The notes beneath the pieces were generated by a model. It was not told the origin of the DNA and searched no databases. It saw only the letters and a program-made list of their open reading frames with translations. Source: Hymenobacter aquaticus (GTDB lineage: Bacteria; Bacteroidota; Bacteroidia; Cytophagales; Hymenobacteraceae). Taken from it: 64,000 nt of DNA. Every line of letters begins with the position of its first letter. Position 1 is the first letter of the stretch. Shown in pieces: positions 36,239-45,899 of the stretch. The stretch is from the NCBI RefSeq assembly GCF_004765605.1, contig NZ_SRLC01000001.1, positions 2,418,001 to 2,482,000 on the forward strand. The letters are read 5' to 3'. A program made the translations under genes and the position numbers.

Positions 36239-37471
36239 TCAGGCTTGCTCGATAATGTCGAAGCCGGCCTTGCCCAGCTCCTTCCAGAACTGCGGGTACG
36301 ATTTGCGCACCACTGTGGGAGCCAGAATAGTGAGCGGGCCGCGCAAAGCCAGCGGGGCAAACGCCATAGCCATGCGGTGGTCGTGGTAGGTTTCAATGGT
36401 TTGGCCCTGCACGGTGAAGGGGGCAACCGGCACGCGGAAACGCCCGTCGCCCTCATCGACCAGGGCTCCACCAAACTTGCTCAACTCCGCCTGCAAAGCC
36501 GCAATCCGGTCGGTTTCCTTGATGCGCAGGCTTTCCAGGCCCGTCAGCACCAGCGGCACGCCCACGGCGGCGGCCACCACGGCTACGGTTTGGGCCAGGT
36601 CCGGGCAGTCGGTGAAATCCTGCTCGACGGCGGCGGCACGGGCCTTTTGCGTTAGTATTACACCCTGCTCGTCGAACTCCGTGGCCACGCCCAGCTGGTC
36701 CATGATGGCCACAATGGCCTGGTCGCCCTGCCAGGAGTGGCGGCGCAGGCCCGGCAGCGTGATGGAGGAACCCGCCGGAGCCAGCGCCACCATAGCGTAC
36801 CAGTAGCTGGCCGCCGACCAGTCCGACTCAATGGTATAATCGGCGGGCTGGTAGGCCTGGAGGCGCACTTCGATTATCTCGCCCAGGTCGCGGCACTGGC
36901 CGCCGAAGTGCTGCATCAACGACTGCGTCATGCGGATGTAGGGCCGGGAGCCGACTTTGCCGGTCAGGCGCAGGCGCAGGCCCCCGGGCAGCTGGGGGCC
37001 CACCATCATCAGGGCCGAAATATACTGGCTGCTGATGTCGCCGCGCACGCTCAGCTCGGCGGGTTCCTGCGCCGTCAGCGCCGGGTTCCAGCCTTGTAGT
37101 TGCAGCGGCGGGTAGCCTTCCTGCTCGGTGTATTCAATTTGGGCCCCGAGCTGGCGCAGCGCGTCGACCAGCACGCCGATGGGGCGCTGCCGCATGCGGG
37201 CCGTGCCCGTGAGCAGCACCTGCCGGCCCGTGACGGCCAGGTACGCCGTCAGAAAGCGCATGACGGTGCCGGCATCCTCGGCGTTGAGCGTGGCCGTCGT
37301 CGCCGGCTCGGCCAGCAGGCGCTGCATCAGCTCGGTGTCGTTGGCGTCGGAGAGGTTGTCGAGCTGGCCGGCGCCGGCCAGGGCCCGGATAATAAGGGCC
37401 CGGTTGCTTTCACTTTTGGAAGCCGGCAGCTGAGCGCTACCGCTGAGGGGCGCCCCATTCCAGCGCAGCAA
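36239..37471 (-). CDS. aroA: 3-Phosphoshikimate 1-carboxyvinyltransferase (EPSP synthase)
   Basis: A 410-residue shikimate-pathway enzyme joining shikimate-3-phosphate and PEP. Key segments are LPASKSESNRALIIRAL near the start, NAEDAGTVMRFLTAYLAV, RGDISSQYISALMM, and the C-terminal LRIKETDRIAAL and YHDHRMAMAFAP. No ATG is available: a stop lies 33 nt upstream of the TTG used here, and the sequence LPASKS must be included. TTG is therefore the likely start. It follows aroB by 72 bp in the same orientation. Confidence 0.95.
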   Translation of the reverse strand: MLRWNGAPLSGSAQLPASKSESNRALIIRALAGAGQLDNLSDANDTELMQRLLAEPATTATLNAEDAGTVMRFLTAYLAVTGRQVLLTGTARMRQRPIGVLVDALRQLGAQIEYTEQEGYPPLQLQGWNPALTAQEPAELSVRGDISSQYISALMMVGPQLPGGLRLRLTGKVGSRPYIRMTQSLMQHFGGQCRDLGEIIEVRLQAYQPADYTIESDWSAASYWYAMVALAPAGSSITLPGLRRHSWQGDQAIVAIMDQLGVATEFDEQGVILTQKARAAAVEQDFTDCPDLAQTVAVVAAAVGVPLVLTGLESLRIKETDRIAALQAELSKFGGALVDEGDGRFRVPVAPFTVQGQTIETYHDHRMAMAFAPLALRGPLTILAPTVVRKSYPQFWKELGKAGFDIIEQA

Positions 37472-37543
37472 GAGAGATGAAGAAGTATCGATGAGTGAAA
37501 AACGTTAGGCGAACAGAAGAAAATAAGGGCCGCAAATTAGCGG

Positions 37544-38590
37544 CTACAGCCGATGATAGTAGCGCAGCGACTCGGCAATTTCGGCTACGGTAATGGGCTG
37601 GTCGTACACGGCCTGGCCAATTCCGTTGAGCAGGGTGCAGTTGATGGTCGTGCCGCTATTTTTCTTGTCCTGGAGGGCTAACTGGGCAATAGCATCGGTT
37701 TCCATCGTCACAAACTGCGCTTTTTCATACACCGAGAACAAGAAGGTTTCGATGCTGGTCAGCTCGGCGGCGCTCAGCATGCCGCGCTGGGCCGACAGCC
37801 AACTCTCGCAAATCATGCCGGCCGCTACGGCCTCGCCGTGCAGAATTTCCCGGCCGGGCTGCAGCAGCAGGTAGCTTTCCAGGGCATGCCCGACGGTATG
37901 GCCAAAGTTGAGCACCTTCCGCAGCCCCGATTCCAGCGGGTCGGCATCCACGATGCGCTGCTTGGTGGCCACCGAGTCGCGGATAACGTGGGTCCAGTCC
38001 TGCACCAGGATACCTTCGTGGCGCTGCGTGGCAAAGGCGTCGGCGTCGGCAATAAGCCAGTGCTTGACGACTTCGGCATACCCCGATTTCAGCTGCCGGG
38101 CGTCGAGCGTGGCCAGAAAATTGGGGTCAATAAACACGCTCAGGGGCTGCTGAAACACGCCAATCTGGTTTTTGAAGCCCAGAAAGTCGATGCCGGTTTT
38201 GCCGCCCACGCTGGCATCGACCTGGGCCAGCAGCGTGGTGGGCACCTGCACAAAGCGAATCCCGCGCTTGTAGGTAGCGGCGCAGAAGCCTCCCATGTCG
38301 GTCAGCACCCCACCGCCCAGGTTCACGACCACGGCAAAGCGGTCCGCCGACTTTTCGGTGAGCTGGCTCCAGATGGTTTCGCAGCTGGCCAGGGTCTTGT
38401 ACTCCTCCCCGGCCGGCAGCTCAATCAGGGTATGCGGCGGCAGGTAGGGCTCCAGCACCGGGTAGCAGTGCCGCACGGTGTTGCTGTCAACTACTACAAA
38501 CACCTGGCTGATGCCCGGCCGCCGCAACAGATCCTGCAGTTGCGGCCCGAGGTGAGTTCCTATTACAACGGAAGTATCCGGATTTTCCAT
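37544..38590 (-). CDS. aroB: 3-Dehydroquinate synthase
   Basis: A 348-residue NAD-dependent enzyme converting DAHP to 3-dehydroquinate. Diagnostic motifs are LPAGEEYKTL, NLGGGVLTDMGGFCAATYKRG, PTTLLAQVDASVGGKTGID and LNFGHTVGHALES, which includes a metal-binding His. It lies upstream of aroA, and the DAHP synthase is nearby on the same strand, giving three shikimate-pathway activities in close range. Confidence 0.96.
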   Translation of the reverse strand: MENPDTSVVIGTHLGPQLQDLLRRPGISQVFVVVDSNTVRHCYPVLEPYLPPHTLIELPAGEEYKTLASCETIWSQLTEKSADRFAVVVNLGGGVLTDMGGFCAATYKRGIRFVQVPTTLLAQVDASVGGKTGIDFLGFKNQIGVFQQPLSVFIDPNFLATLDARQLKSGYAEVVKHWLIADADAFATQRHEGILVQDWTHVIRDSVATKQRIVDADPLESGLRKVLNFGHTVGHALESYLLLQPGREILHGEAVAAGMICESWLSAQRGMLSAAELTSIETFLFSVYEKAQFVTMETDAIAQLALQDKKNSGTTINCTLLNGIGQAVYDQPITVAEIAESLRYYHRL

Positions 38591-38711
38591 AACCAGCTAA
38601 AAAAATAACCCCAGTATTTACTAGGATTAAGCCAAATTAAAATTAAATTGGTGCAATTACTTTACACTTCATTCTGGGTGCAAGGTAGAAACTACTCTTG
38701 TTTTGATCTGT

Positions 38712-39155
38712 ATGAAAGCTTTCTACTCTCCCTGGATATACCTATTGCTGGTAGCCGCTTTGGCTTCAGCTTGCAGCCGCGACTCGCTGCCCACGATGGA
38801 AGACCAGCTGGTGGGCCGCTGGGAATGGGTGCAAAGCGAATCGTCGAAGGCCGGCACCACCACGCCCGCCTCCACCGGCCACAGCGTGGTAGTAGAGTTT
38901 GACCGCCGGGGCCGGGCCCGCTTTTACCAGGACGGAGCCATGATAGGCGCGGCCAAATTCCGGCTGAAGGCCGTCGGCAATGGCTGGCGCAAAAGCAAAA
39001 ACCTGATTATCTACCGGGGCTACAAAAGCCAGCAGTTCTACTCCGTATCGGGCAACAAGCTCATTCTGCAGGATACCGACAATGGCAAGGGCGGCAACGT
39101 GTACTACAAAGGCAAGCACAGCAGCCGCTACACCGATTTTGCCGGCAAGCAGTAG
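38712..39155 (+). CDS. Lipoprotein of unknown function
   Basis: A 147-residue protein from ATG 38712. A lipoprotein signal peptide ends in ALASAC with the lipidated Cys at residue 21. The body (DQLVGRWEWVQSES, VEFDRRGRARFYQDG, KLILQDTDNG) looks like a lipocalin-like small beta-barrel domain seen in many Bacteroidota lipoproteins. It would sit at a membrane facing the periplasm. It is convergent with the DAHP synthase gene with a 2-bp gap. Confidence 0.8.
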   Translation: MKAFYSPWIYLLLVAALASACSRDSLPTMEDQLVGRWEWVQSESSKAGTTTPASTGHSVVVEFDRRGRARFYQDGAMIGAAKFRLKAVGNGWRKSKNLIIYRGYKSQQFYSVSGNKLILQDTDNGKGGNVYYKGKHSSRYTDFAGKQ

Positions 39156-39157
39156 CG

Positions 39158-40255
39158 CTATTCCGGGCGCTGCATGATTTCGGTCTGCTTGCGGATGCTT
39201 TCCAGGTGAATGAGTTTGTAGAGCTCGGCCACGAATTTCTCGTTCACCCGCAGCTTGCCGGCCCACTGCAGCCGCGACGTGAAAATCTCGTTCCAGCGGT
39301 CCATCTGCAGAATCTTGACGTTGTTTTCCTTTTTGTACTCGGCCAGCTCCTCGACCAGCGACATGCGCCGGGCCAGCGCCTCAATGATTTCACGGTCGGC
39401 CACGTCCATTTTCTGCCGTAGCTCCTCGGCCTTGTTCAGATAGTCGGCGTTGTCGCTGGAGCGGTACCGGTATTTGAGCTCCGTCAGAATCTCGCCCAGC
39501 CGCTCGGGCGTTACCTGCTGGGCGGCATCACTGAGGGCATTGTCCGGATCGGGGTGGGTTTCAATCATCAGCCCGTCGTAATCTAGGTCGAGGGCCTTTT
39601 GCGCGATAGGCAGCAGCAGGTCGCGGCGGCCCCCGATGTGGCTGGGGTCACAGATCAGGGGCAGGTGCGGGAAGCGCGTCTTCAGCTCGATGGCCAGCTG
39701 CCAGGTGGGCGCGTTACGGTAGCGCGAGGGCGCAAACGTGCTGAAGCCCCGGTGAATGGCGGCCAGCTGTGTGATGCCGGACCGCTCCAGGCGCTCCAGT
39801 GCCCCGGCCCACAGCGCCACGTCGGGGTTCACGGGGTTTTTCACCATCACCGGCACGTTGGTACCCGCCAGGGCATCGGCCAGCTCCTGCACCGCAAACG
39901 GGTTGACGGTGGTACGGGCCCCAATCCAGAGCACGTCTACGCCGTAGGCCAGAGCGTCTTCCACGTGGCGCGGGGTGGCTACTTCCACCGTCACGGGCAG
40001 GCCCACTTCCTGCTTCACGCGCCGCAGCCAGTTTAGCCCGCCTACGCCCACGCCCTCAAAAGAGCCAGGCCGGGTGCGCGGCTTCCAGATTCCGGCCCGG
40101 AACAAGTCAATTTTACCCAGCGCCTGCAAGCCCCGGGCCGTAGCCAGCACCTGCTCTTCTGTTTCGGCGCTGCAAGGGCCCGCAATCAGCAATGGGCTGC
40201 CCTTGGCGGCCAACAGCCGGGTGAAAAAAGTATCGGTGGCAATTGCGCTTTCCAT
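39158..40255 (-). CDS. Bifunctional DAHP synthase / chorismate mutase (type II)
   Basis: A 365-residue fusion from ATG 40255; the in-frame upstream part is not conserved-looking. The N-terminal DAHP synthase (about 1-255) has LLIAGPCSAETEEQVL, FRAGIWKPRTRPGSFEGVG and the LICDPSHIGG metal site. The C-terminal AroQ-type chorismate mutase (about 265-355) has the helical RQKMDVADREIIEALARRM and KKENNVKILQMDRW. It begins the shikimate pathway and commits chorismate to Phe/Tyr. The fused mutase probably mediates feedback control by prephenate or an aromatic amino acid. Confidence 0.95.
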   Translation of the reverse strand: MESAIATDTFFTRLLAAKGSPLLIAGPCSAETEEQVLATARGLQALGKIDLFRAGIWKPRTRPGSFEGVGVGGLNWLRRVKQEVGLPVTVEVATPRHVEDALAYGVDVLWIGARTTVNPFAVQELADALAGTNVPVMVKNPVNPDVALWAGALERLERSGITQLAAIHRGFSTFAPSRYRNAPTWQLAIELKTRFPHLPLICDPSHIGGRRDLLLPIAQKALDLDYDGLMIETHPDPDNALSDAAQQVTPERLGEILTELKYRYRSSDNADYLNKAEELRQKMDVADREIIEALARRMSLVEELAEYKKENNVKILQMDRWNEIFTSRLQWAGKLRVNEKFVAELYKLIHLESIRKQTEIMQRPE

Positions 40256-40429
40256 AGAAGAAGTAAAAGGGAAGAAAGAAGGATACTGGCCGGGGCGGCA
40301 CCTGCTGCTGCCGTTCGGCAAAAAGGCGGGTTAGGATGGTAACTCTGCCGGTCGAAACGATGTTTAACGGCTATCTTCGCCCTGCCAAACCGGCCTCTCC
40401 CATTAGCCCGCCCAAAGCTAGCCACCCGC

Positions 40430-41620
40430 ATGCCCGTAACCCAATCTCCGCCCATTTCCTTTACCGACACGGCCGTTGCCTTCGCCTCCAAATCCGATTT
40501 GGAGCTGCGCAAAATGTACGCCCTGTTTGCCGCCATGAACAACAACACCCTGGTGAAAGCCGGGGGCGGGTTGATGAAAACCGCGTTGAAGTGGCACCTG
40601 CCGGTGAAATTTCTGATCAAGAAAACCATCTTCGAACAGTTTTGCGGCGGCGAGACTATTCAGGAATGCCTGCCGGTAATCGAAGAGCTGGGCCGCTACA
40701 ACATCGGTACCATCCTCGATTACTCCGTGGAGGGCGAAGGCAACGACCGCAGCTTCGACCACACCCGCGACGAGATTCTGGCTACCATCGAGCTGGCGCA
40801 CCGCTCCACCCACATTCCGTTCTCGGTGTTCAAGGTGACGGGCGTGGCCGACAGTGGCTTGCTGGAAAAAGTACAAAGCGGCCAGGCGCTGTCGACGGCC
40901 GAGCAGGCCAGCTACGACCGCGCCAAAGCCCGCGTCGACGCCATCTGCGCCCGGGCCCACCAGTACGGAGTGCGCGTATTCGTCGATGCCGAGGAAAGCT
41001 GGTTTCAGAACACTATCGACGAGCTGACCTACGAAATGATGGCCAAGTACAACCGCGAGTCGGCCATCGTCTGGAATACGTACCAGTTGTATCGTCACGA
41101 CCGGCTCGAAGCCATTCAGCAGGCCTACGCGGCGGCGGTGCAGGGCAAATACTACCTGGGCGGCAAGCTGGTGCGCGGCGCCTATATGGAGAAGGAAGGC
41201 CGCGTGGCCAGCCAGCGGGGCTACCAAAACCCCATCAACCCCACCAAAAACGCCACCGACCAGCTCTACGACGACGCCCTGCGCTACTGCGTGGCCCACG
41301 CCGACCGGATCAGCATTTGCGCCGGCACCCACAACGAAGCCAGCTCCCTGCTGCTGACGGAGCTGATGCACGAGGCCGGCCTGCGCCCTGGCGACCCGCG
41401 CATCTGGTTTGCCCAGCTCTACGGCATGAGCGACAACCTCACCTACAACCTCGCCAACGCGGGCTACAACACGGCCAAATACGTACCGTACGGCCCCGTG
41501 GAAGCCGTAATGCCGTACCTGCTGCGCCGGGCCGACGAAAACACGGCCATTGCCGGCCAGAGCAGCCGGGAGTTTTTGCTGATCCAAAAAGAAATTACGC
41601 GCCGGAAGGCCCAGAAATAG
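40430..41620 (+). CDS. Proline dehydrogenase
   Basis: A 396-residue FAD-dependent TIM-barrel enzyme of the PutA/PRODH family, oxidising proline to pyrroline-5-carboxylate at the inner membrane. The barrel motifs are visible: FDHTRDEILATIELAHRS, VFVDAEESWFQNTID, VRGAYMEKEGRVASQRGY and ISICAGTHNEASSLL, plus the C-terminal LLRRADENTA. It is a single-domain version without the fused P5C dehydrogenase. A strong terminator follows. Confidence 0.94.
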   Translation: MPVTQSPPISFTDTAVAFASKSDLELRKMYALFAAMNNNTLVKAGGGLMKTALKWHLPVKFLIKKTIFEQFCGGETIQECLPVIEELGRYNIGTILDYSVEGEGNDRSFDHTRDEILATIELAHRSTHIPFSVFKVTGVADSGLLEKVQSGQALSTAEQASYDRAKARVDAICARAHQYGVRVFVDAEESWFQNTIDELTYEMMAKYNRESAIVWNTYQLYRHDRLEAIQQAYAAAVQGKYYLGGKLVRGAYMEKEGRVASQRGYQNPINPTKNATDQLYDDALRYCVAHADRISICAGTHNEASSLLLTELMHEAGLRPGDPRIWFAQLYGMSDNLTYNLANAGYNTAKYVPYGPVEAVMPYLLRRADENTAIAGQSSREFLLIQKEITRRKAQK

Positions 41621-41666
41621 ACCTGGGGCCAGCTTTTTAAGAGTCGGCACAATTTTGGTACGCGGC

Positions 41667-41712
41667 GGCCCGCAACCCGGAAAATGATAGTTTCGGGTTG
41701 CGGGCCTTTTTT
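41667..41712. terminator. Terminator after proline dehydrogenase
   Basis: A 13-bp GC-rich perfect stem (41667-41679 with 41694-41706) extended by a few A-T pairs, followed by T6. Confidence 0.9.
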
Positions 41713-41746
41713 GTTACTTTCAGCACCCATTTCTCTCCCTACCCAA

Positions 41747-42115
41747 ATGATCGGCCGAGTACGTAGCCATTTAATCCGATTTGCCCGCCATCAGGTCGGC
41801 ACAACCAGTTACCTCAATTTGGTTCAGGAAGCTGAGCTGGGTTTTAACCTGGAAATTTCCCACGAAAAAGCTCGCCTGAACGAGCTGCTGGCCGAGATTT
41901 CGGAAAATGAATACCAAGCCGGCCGCCCCATTCTGAGCTGCTTGGTGAAGGTGGAAGGCTCCAAAGGGCAGGGCGACAATTTTTACAAGCTGTGCGAGCG
42001 GCTGGGCCTCGGGGAATGGCGTACCCTGAAACAAGACCCCGAATTCCTGAAAACCATGCGGCGCGACTGCCGGGCTTTCTGGCTTGACCCCGCCAACTAC
42101 GAGCAGTTCGCCTAA
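41747..42115 (+). CDS. Hypothetical protein, 122 residues
   Basis: The ATG at 41747 is chosen over an in-frame extension to 41684 that overlaps the terminator. The product is basic at the N-terminus (MIGRVRSHLIRFARHQ) and then mixed alpha/beta (GRPILSCLVKVEGSKGQGDN, FYKLCERLGLGEW). No signal peptide, membrane segment or known motif is apparent. It is clearly coding by reading-frame length and composition, but unassigned. Confidence 0.65.
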   Translation: MIGRVRSHLIRFARHQVGTTSYLNLVQEAELGFNLEISHEKARLNELLAEISENEYQAGRPILSCLVKVEGSKGQGDNFYKLCERLGLGEWRTLKQDPEFLKTMRRDCRAFWLDPANYEQFA

Positions 42116-42338
42116 CAGGCACCTTGCGCTTCAATAACTAGCGGCATTCTGCTTTGCGCCTAGCAGAGTGAGGATTGAAAGAGTACATAGGGAAGTTACT
42201 TGGACTGATAAAAGTTTTTTTGTAACCCCTCGCGGAGAGGCTGCGTTAAGATCCCCGAAGCTGAAGCACATACCACTCGTGGTAATTATCCTTCCGCTTT
42301 TCTTAACGCTTCCTTTCCCCACTCAACAACCTACTCTA

Positions 42339-43157
42339 ATGAACACCAACGATTCGAACAACCCGCAGAATACTGGTACTGGCTCAGGCGCTAACTATGG
42401 TACTACCAACACCGGTACCGGTATGGGTAACAGCTCCAGCACCAGCAACGAAGGCACGTCCTACAACGCTGGCACCGGTGCAAGCTCCGGTGTTGCGGGT
42501 GATGACTATAGCGCAACGGCTAAAGGTGCCGCAGTAGCCGGTACGGCTGGTGCCGTAGTAGGCCGCGGCATTGATGCCGTACAAAACGCAACCGACGAAG
42601 CGGCTCACGCCGTAACCGGCCAGCCTTACCAGAATACGTCCGGCCCCAGCATGCTGACCAGCTCGTTCCGCGACCGGGCCAGCGCTGAGCGTGCTTATCA
42701 GTCGCTCTCGTCGCGTGGCTACGGCAAAGACGACGTGAACCTGCTCATGTCGGACGAAACGCGCAAAACTCACTTCGGTGACGACACCGCCCACACCGAG
42801 CTTGGCGACAAAGCCATGGAAGGTGCCGGCGTAGGCTCGGCCATCGGTGGCACGGCTGGTGCTATCATCGGTGCTATTGCTGCCATTGGTACTTCGGTAG
42901 CCCTGCCCGGCCTGGGCCTGGTAATCGCCGGTCCTATCGCCGCTGCTCTGGCTGGTGCCGGTGCCGGTGGTCTGACGGGTGGCCTGGTAGGCGCCCTGGT
43001 AGGCTCGGGCATTCCCGAAGAGCACGCCGCTGAGTACGAAACCGACATCAAGAATGGCGGTATCGTAATGGGTGTGAAACCCCGCAGCGCTGAAGATGCA
43101 CAGTACTTCGAAGATGAGTTCCGTCGCAGCAACGGCGACCGTGTCCGTCGCTACTAA
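42339..43157 (+). CDS. General stress protein-like (YflT/17M type) glycine-rich membrane-associated protein
   Basis: A 272-residue protein from ATG 42339; the open upstream extension is not convincing. Residues about 1-65 are low-complexity Asn/Thr/Gly/Ser. Residues about 108-150 look like a stress-protein module (SFRDRASAERAYQSLSSRGY). A long Gly/Ala-rich hydrophobic stretch follows (about 165-230) with glycine-zipper character. The end (PEEHAAEYETDIKNGGIVMG) is typical of heat-induced membrane-associated proteins. It is probably stress-regulated. A terminator follows. Confidence 0.78.
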   Translation: MNTNDSNNPQNTGTGSGANYGTTNTGTGMGNSSSTSNEGTSYNAGTGASSGVAGDDYSATAKGAAVAGTAGAVVGRGIDAVQNATDEAAHAVTGQPYQNTSGPSMLTSSFRDRASAERAYQSLSSRGYGKDDVNLLMSDETRKTHFGDDTAHTELGDKAMEGAGVGSAIGGTAGAIIGAIAAIGTSVALPGLGLVIAGPIAAALAGAGAGGLTGGLVGALVGSGIPEEHAAEYETDIKNGGIVMGVKPRSAEDAQYFEDEFRRSNGDRVRRY

Positions 43158-43185
43158 GCACTGAGCATAGCCTCAAAGCTTCTTT

Positions 43186-43221
43186 AAAAAAGGCTCCCTA
43201 CAGCAGTAGGGAGCCTTTTTT
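43186..43221. terminator. Terminator after the stress protein gene
   Basis: A 9-bp GGCTCCCTA/TAGGGAGCC stem flanked by A6 and T6, a classic bidirectional form. Confidence 0.9.
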
Positions 43222-43453
43222 ATTTAGCTCCAACGCCAACTTTTTGCTGCCCGTAATTCGTATATCCCATGTGCACAGGGTGCTGCGAAGCACCTGGTTC
43301 TGATTAGCATCCTAACAGCTGGGAAAAAGACAAGTTGGGCGACGGTGATGCAACTCCCAAACTTAATTTCCGCCCCTTTGTATTGAAAGTCCGGCGCGGG
43401 CACTTATTATAGGCAGTCGCGCGTTTTGGGTTCAAACCGACAGCCTGACGGGC

Positions 43454-43486
43454 TTGCCCGTTCGGAACGGGTTTTGTTTACATTTG
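43454..43486 (+). promoter_or_regulatory. Promoter of the tail-specific protease with a palindrome in the spacer
   Basis: TTG (43454-43456), a 22-nt spacer and TACATTTG (43479-43486) match the Bacteroidota consensus. The spacer begins with the perfect palindrome CCCGTTCGGAACGGG (43457-43471), and an overlapping dyad ACGGGCTTGCCCGT precedes it (43449-43462). This looks like an operator. The ATG is 27 nt after the -7 box. Confidence 0.6.
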
Positions 43487-43513
43487 ATTTTCCTCCATTT
43501 CATTCTGATTTCC

Positions 43514-45658
43514 ATGTCTTCCCCCCGACTGAAAATAGGCCTGTATGCCTCGTTGGTGCTGGCAATCTTCATGCTTGCCTCCTATAAGCTGTACCGGCGT
43601 AATGATGCAACCCCGCCCCAGAAGGATGAGGTGTTGATTAAAGCCATGCTTCAGGGGCTAAGCGCGGCGCACTACCAGCCCGAGAAAGTAGATGATGCCT
43701 TCTCCAAACGGGTATTCGACCTGTATCTGAAGCGCGTGGACTACAACAAGAAATTCCTGTTGCAGTCGGATGTGGCCCAGCTGCGCAAGTTCCAGACCGA
43801 TATCGACGACCAGGTAAAGCGTGGCACCCACGAGTTTCTGGATCTGAGCACCAAGCTGATGGAGCAGCGCACCAAGGACATTCAGAGCCTGTACCGCGAC
43901 ATCCTGGCCAAGCCTTTCGACTTCACGAAAGAGGAATCGTTTGAAACGGAGCCCGACAAGATGGTATTCGCCGCCGATGCTGCCGCCCAGCGCGAAGAGT
44001 GGCGCAAATACCTGAAGTATCAGACGCTGATCCGGGTATCAGAAATGATGGATGAGCAGAAAAAGAAGAAGGACAAGCCACTTGCCTCTACTTCTGTGCA
44101 GCCGTCAGCCGCTACTACTTCGGAGCCGGTGCGCACGCCCGCCGAAATGGAAGTGGAAGCCCGCAAGCGGGTGCTCAAGTATTTCGACGAGCAGTTCAAG
44201 GATCTGGCGCAGACCGACGCCAACGAGCGGCTGGCCGTGTATGCCAACACCATTGCTAATACCTACGACCCGCACACCGAGTATTTCGCGCCGCGCGACA
44301 AGGAGAGCTTTGACGTAGCCATGACCGGCCGTTTCGAAGGTATCGGTGCTTCGTTGCAGGAGAAAGATGGTCAGATTAAGGTGACGGACGTAATTCCGGG
44401 CTCGGCCTCCTACCGGCAGGGCGAGCTGAAAGCTGGCGACATTATTACCCGCGTGGCCCAGGGTGCCGCTGAGCCCGTATCGGTGGAAGGCCTGCGCCTG
44501 GATAAGGCTGTAGCGCTGATCAAAGGCAAAAAAGGCACGGAAGTACGCCTGACGGTGAAAAAGCCCGATGCCAGCACCAAAATAATTTCCATCATCCGCG
44601 ACGTGGTGGTGCTGAAAGAAACCTACGCCCAGTCGGCTACCATCAAGGAAAACGGGAAAAAGATTGGCTACCTGCGTCTGCCCACTTTCTACGCTGACTT
44701 CAACGACAACGGTGGCCGTAGCTCGGCCGAGGATGTGAAGAAGGAGCTGGAGAAGCTGCGCCAGGAGAATGTGGACGGCGTCGTGTTTGACCTGCGCTTC
44801 AACGGCGGCGGCTCGCTGCAGGATGCCGTGGAAATGGCTGGTCTGTTCATCGATAGTGGCCCCGTAGTGCAGGTTCGCTCGCCCCAGGGCTCACCCAGCA
44901 TCCTCAACGACCGTGACCCCCGCGTGCAGTACAGCGGCCCGCTGGTAGTGCTGGTGAACAAATACAGCGCCTCGGCTTCCGAAATTCTGGCGGCCGCCAT
45001 TCAGGACTACAAGCGCGGCGTGATTATGGGCTCGGCCAGCACCTATGGCAAAGGCACCGTACAGCGCATCTTTGACCTGGACGACATGCTGGGCGACTTC
45101 GGTAGCCTGAAGCCTTTTGGCTCGCTGAAGCTTACGACGCAGAAGTTCTACCGCATCAACGGGGGCTCTACCCAGTTCAAAGGCGTGGTGCCCGATATCG
45201 TGCTGCCCGATGCCTATAGCTACCTCGACCAAGGAGAGAAGGAATCGGATTACCCGCTGAAGTGGGACGAAATTTCCCCTGCCCGCTACAAAGCCTGGAA
45301 CACGGCTCCGCCGGTGGACAAGCTGCGCACCGCCAGCCAGGCCCGCGTGGCCAGCAGCCCCAGCTTTAAGCTGATGAATGAAATGGTACAGCGCATGCGC
45401 AAGCGGAAAGACGAAACGATGGTTTCGCTGAAGCTGACGGCTTTCCGGGCCGAGCAAGAGCAGGCAAAACTGGAATCGGAGAAATACGAAGCCGTGCAGA
45501 AAGCCGCCCAGCCCCTGACAATTGCCCCGCTGGCCGTTGACATCCGGCAGTTGGGCTCCGATACGGTGGAGGTGAACCGCGCTGGCCGCTTCACCAAAAA
45601 CCTAAAGAGCGACATCACGCTCCGCGAAGCTGTAGCAGTCATCAAAGATCAGCTGTAG
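43514..45658 (+). CDS. prc: Carboxy-terminal processing (tail-specific) protease, Prc type
   Basis: A 714-residue protein from ATG 43514. A membrane anchor (about 9-28) is followed by a helical N-terminal TSP domain (about 40-240), a PDZ domain (about 265-350: VIPGSASYRQGELKAGDIIT) and the S41A catalytic core. The Ser/Lys dyad is in NKYSASASEILAAAIQD and GSASTYGKGTVQ. A long C-terminal domain follows. It degrades or trims periplasmic proteins at their C-termini. It has its own promoter, with an operator-like palindrome in the spacer, and a terminator. Confidence 0.95.
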   Translation: MSSPRLKIGLYASLVLAIFMLASYKLYRRNDATPPQKDEVLIKAMLQGLSAAHYQPEKVDDAFSKRVFDLYLKRVDYNKKFLLQSDVAQLRKFQTDIDDQVKRGTHEFLDLSTKLMEQRTKDIQSLYRDILAKPFDFTKEESFETEPDKMVFAADAAAQREEWRKYLKYQTLIRVSEMMDEQKKKKDKPLASTSVQPSAATTSEPVRTPAEMEVEARKRVLKYFDEQFKDLAQTDANERLAVYANTIANTYDPHTEYFAPRDKESFDVAMTGRFEGIGASLQEKDGQIKVTDVIPGSASYRQGELKAGDIITRVAQGAAEPVSVEGLRLDKAVALIKGKKGTEVRLTVKKPDASTKIISIIRDVVVLKETYAQSATIKENGKKIGYLRLPTFYADFNDNGGRSSAEDVKKELEKLRQENVDGVVFDLRFNGGGSLQDAVEMAGLFIDSGPVVQVRSPQGSPSILNDRDPRVQYSGPLVVLVNKYSASASEILAAAIQDYKRGVIMGSASTYGKGTVQRIFDLDDMLGDFGSLKPFGSLKLTTQKFYRINGGSTQFKGVVPDIVLPDAYSYLDQGEKESDYPLKWDEISPARYKAWNTAPPVDKLRTASQARVASSPSFKLMNEMVQRMRKRKDETMVSLKLTAFRAEQEQAKLESEKYEAVQKAAQPLTIAPLAVDIRQLGSDTVEVNRAGRFTKNLKSDITLREAVAVIKDQL

Positions 45659-45677
45659 CCCTTTCAAAGCCCATTCC

Positions 45678-45716
45678 ATAAGCCTCCGTGTCGGTGACAC
45701 GGAGGCTTATTTTTTG
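45678..45716. terminator. Terminator of the tail-specific protease gene
   Basis: A 15-bp perfect stem (45678-45692 with 45696-45710) around a 3-nt loop, then T6. Confidence 0.92.
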
Positions 45717-45899
45717 TCCAAACTTCTTAGCCAACTTAATTAGCAAATCGACTGTAATTCCTGGCTAACTCAAACACCCAAAAGAGTATTTAACAATGTT
45801 GATAAAATACTTACTATCAGCAATATAAAAATCATTATTAGTTTGCGAAAAATATTAGCAAATATGCAACTCAAACTAGCACGCTGCTGTTTAACAATC

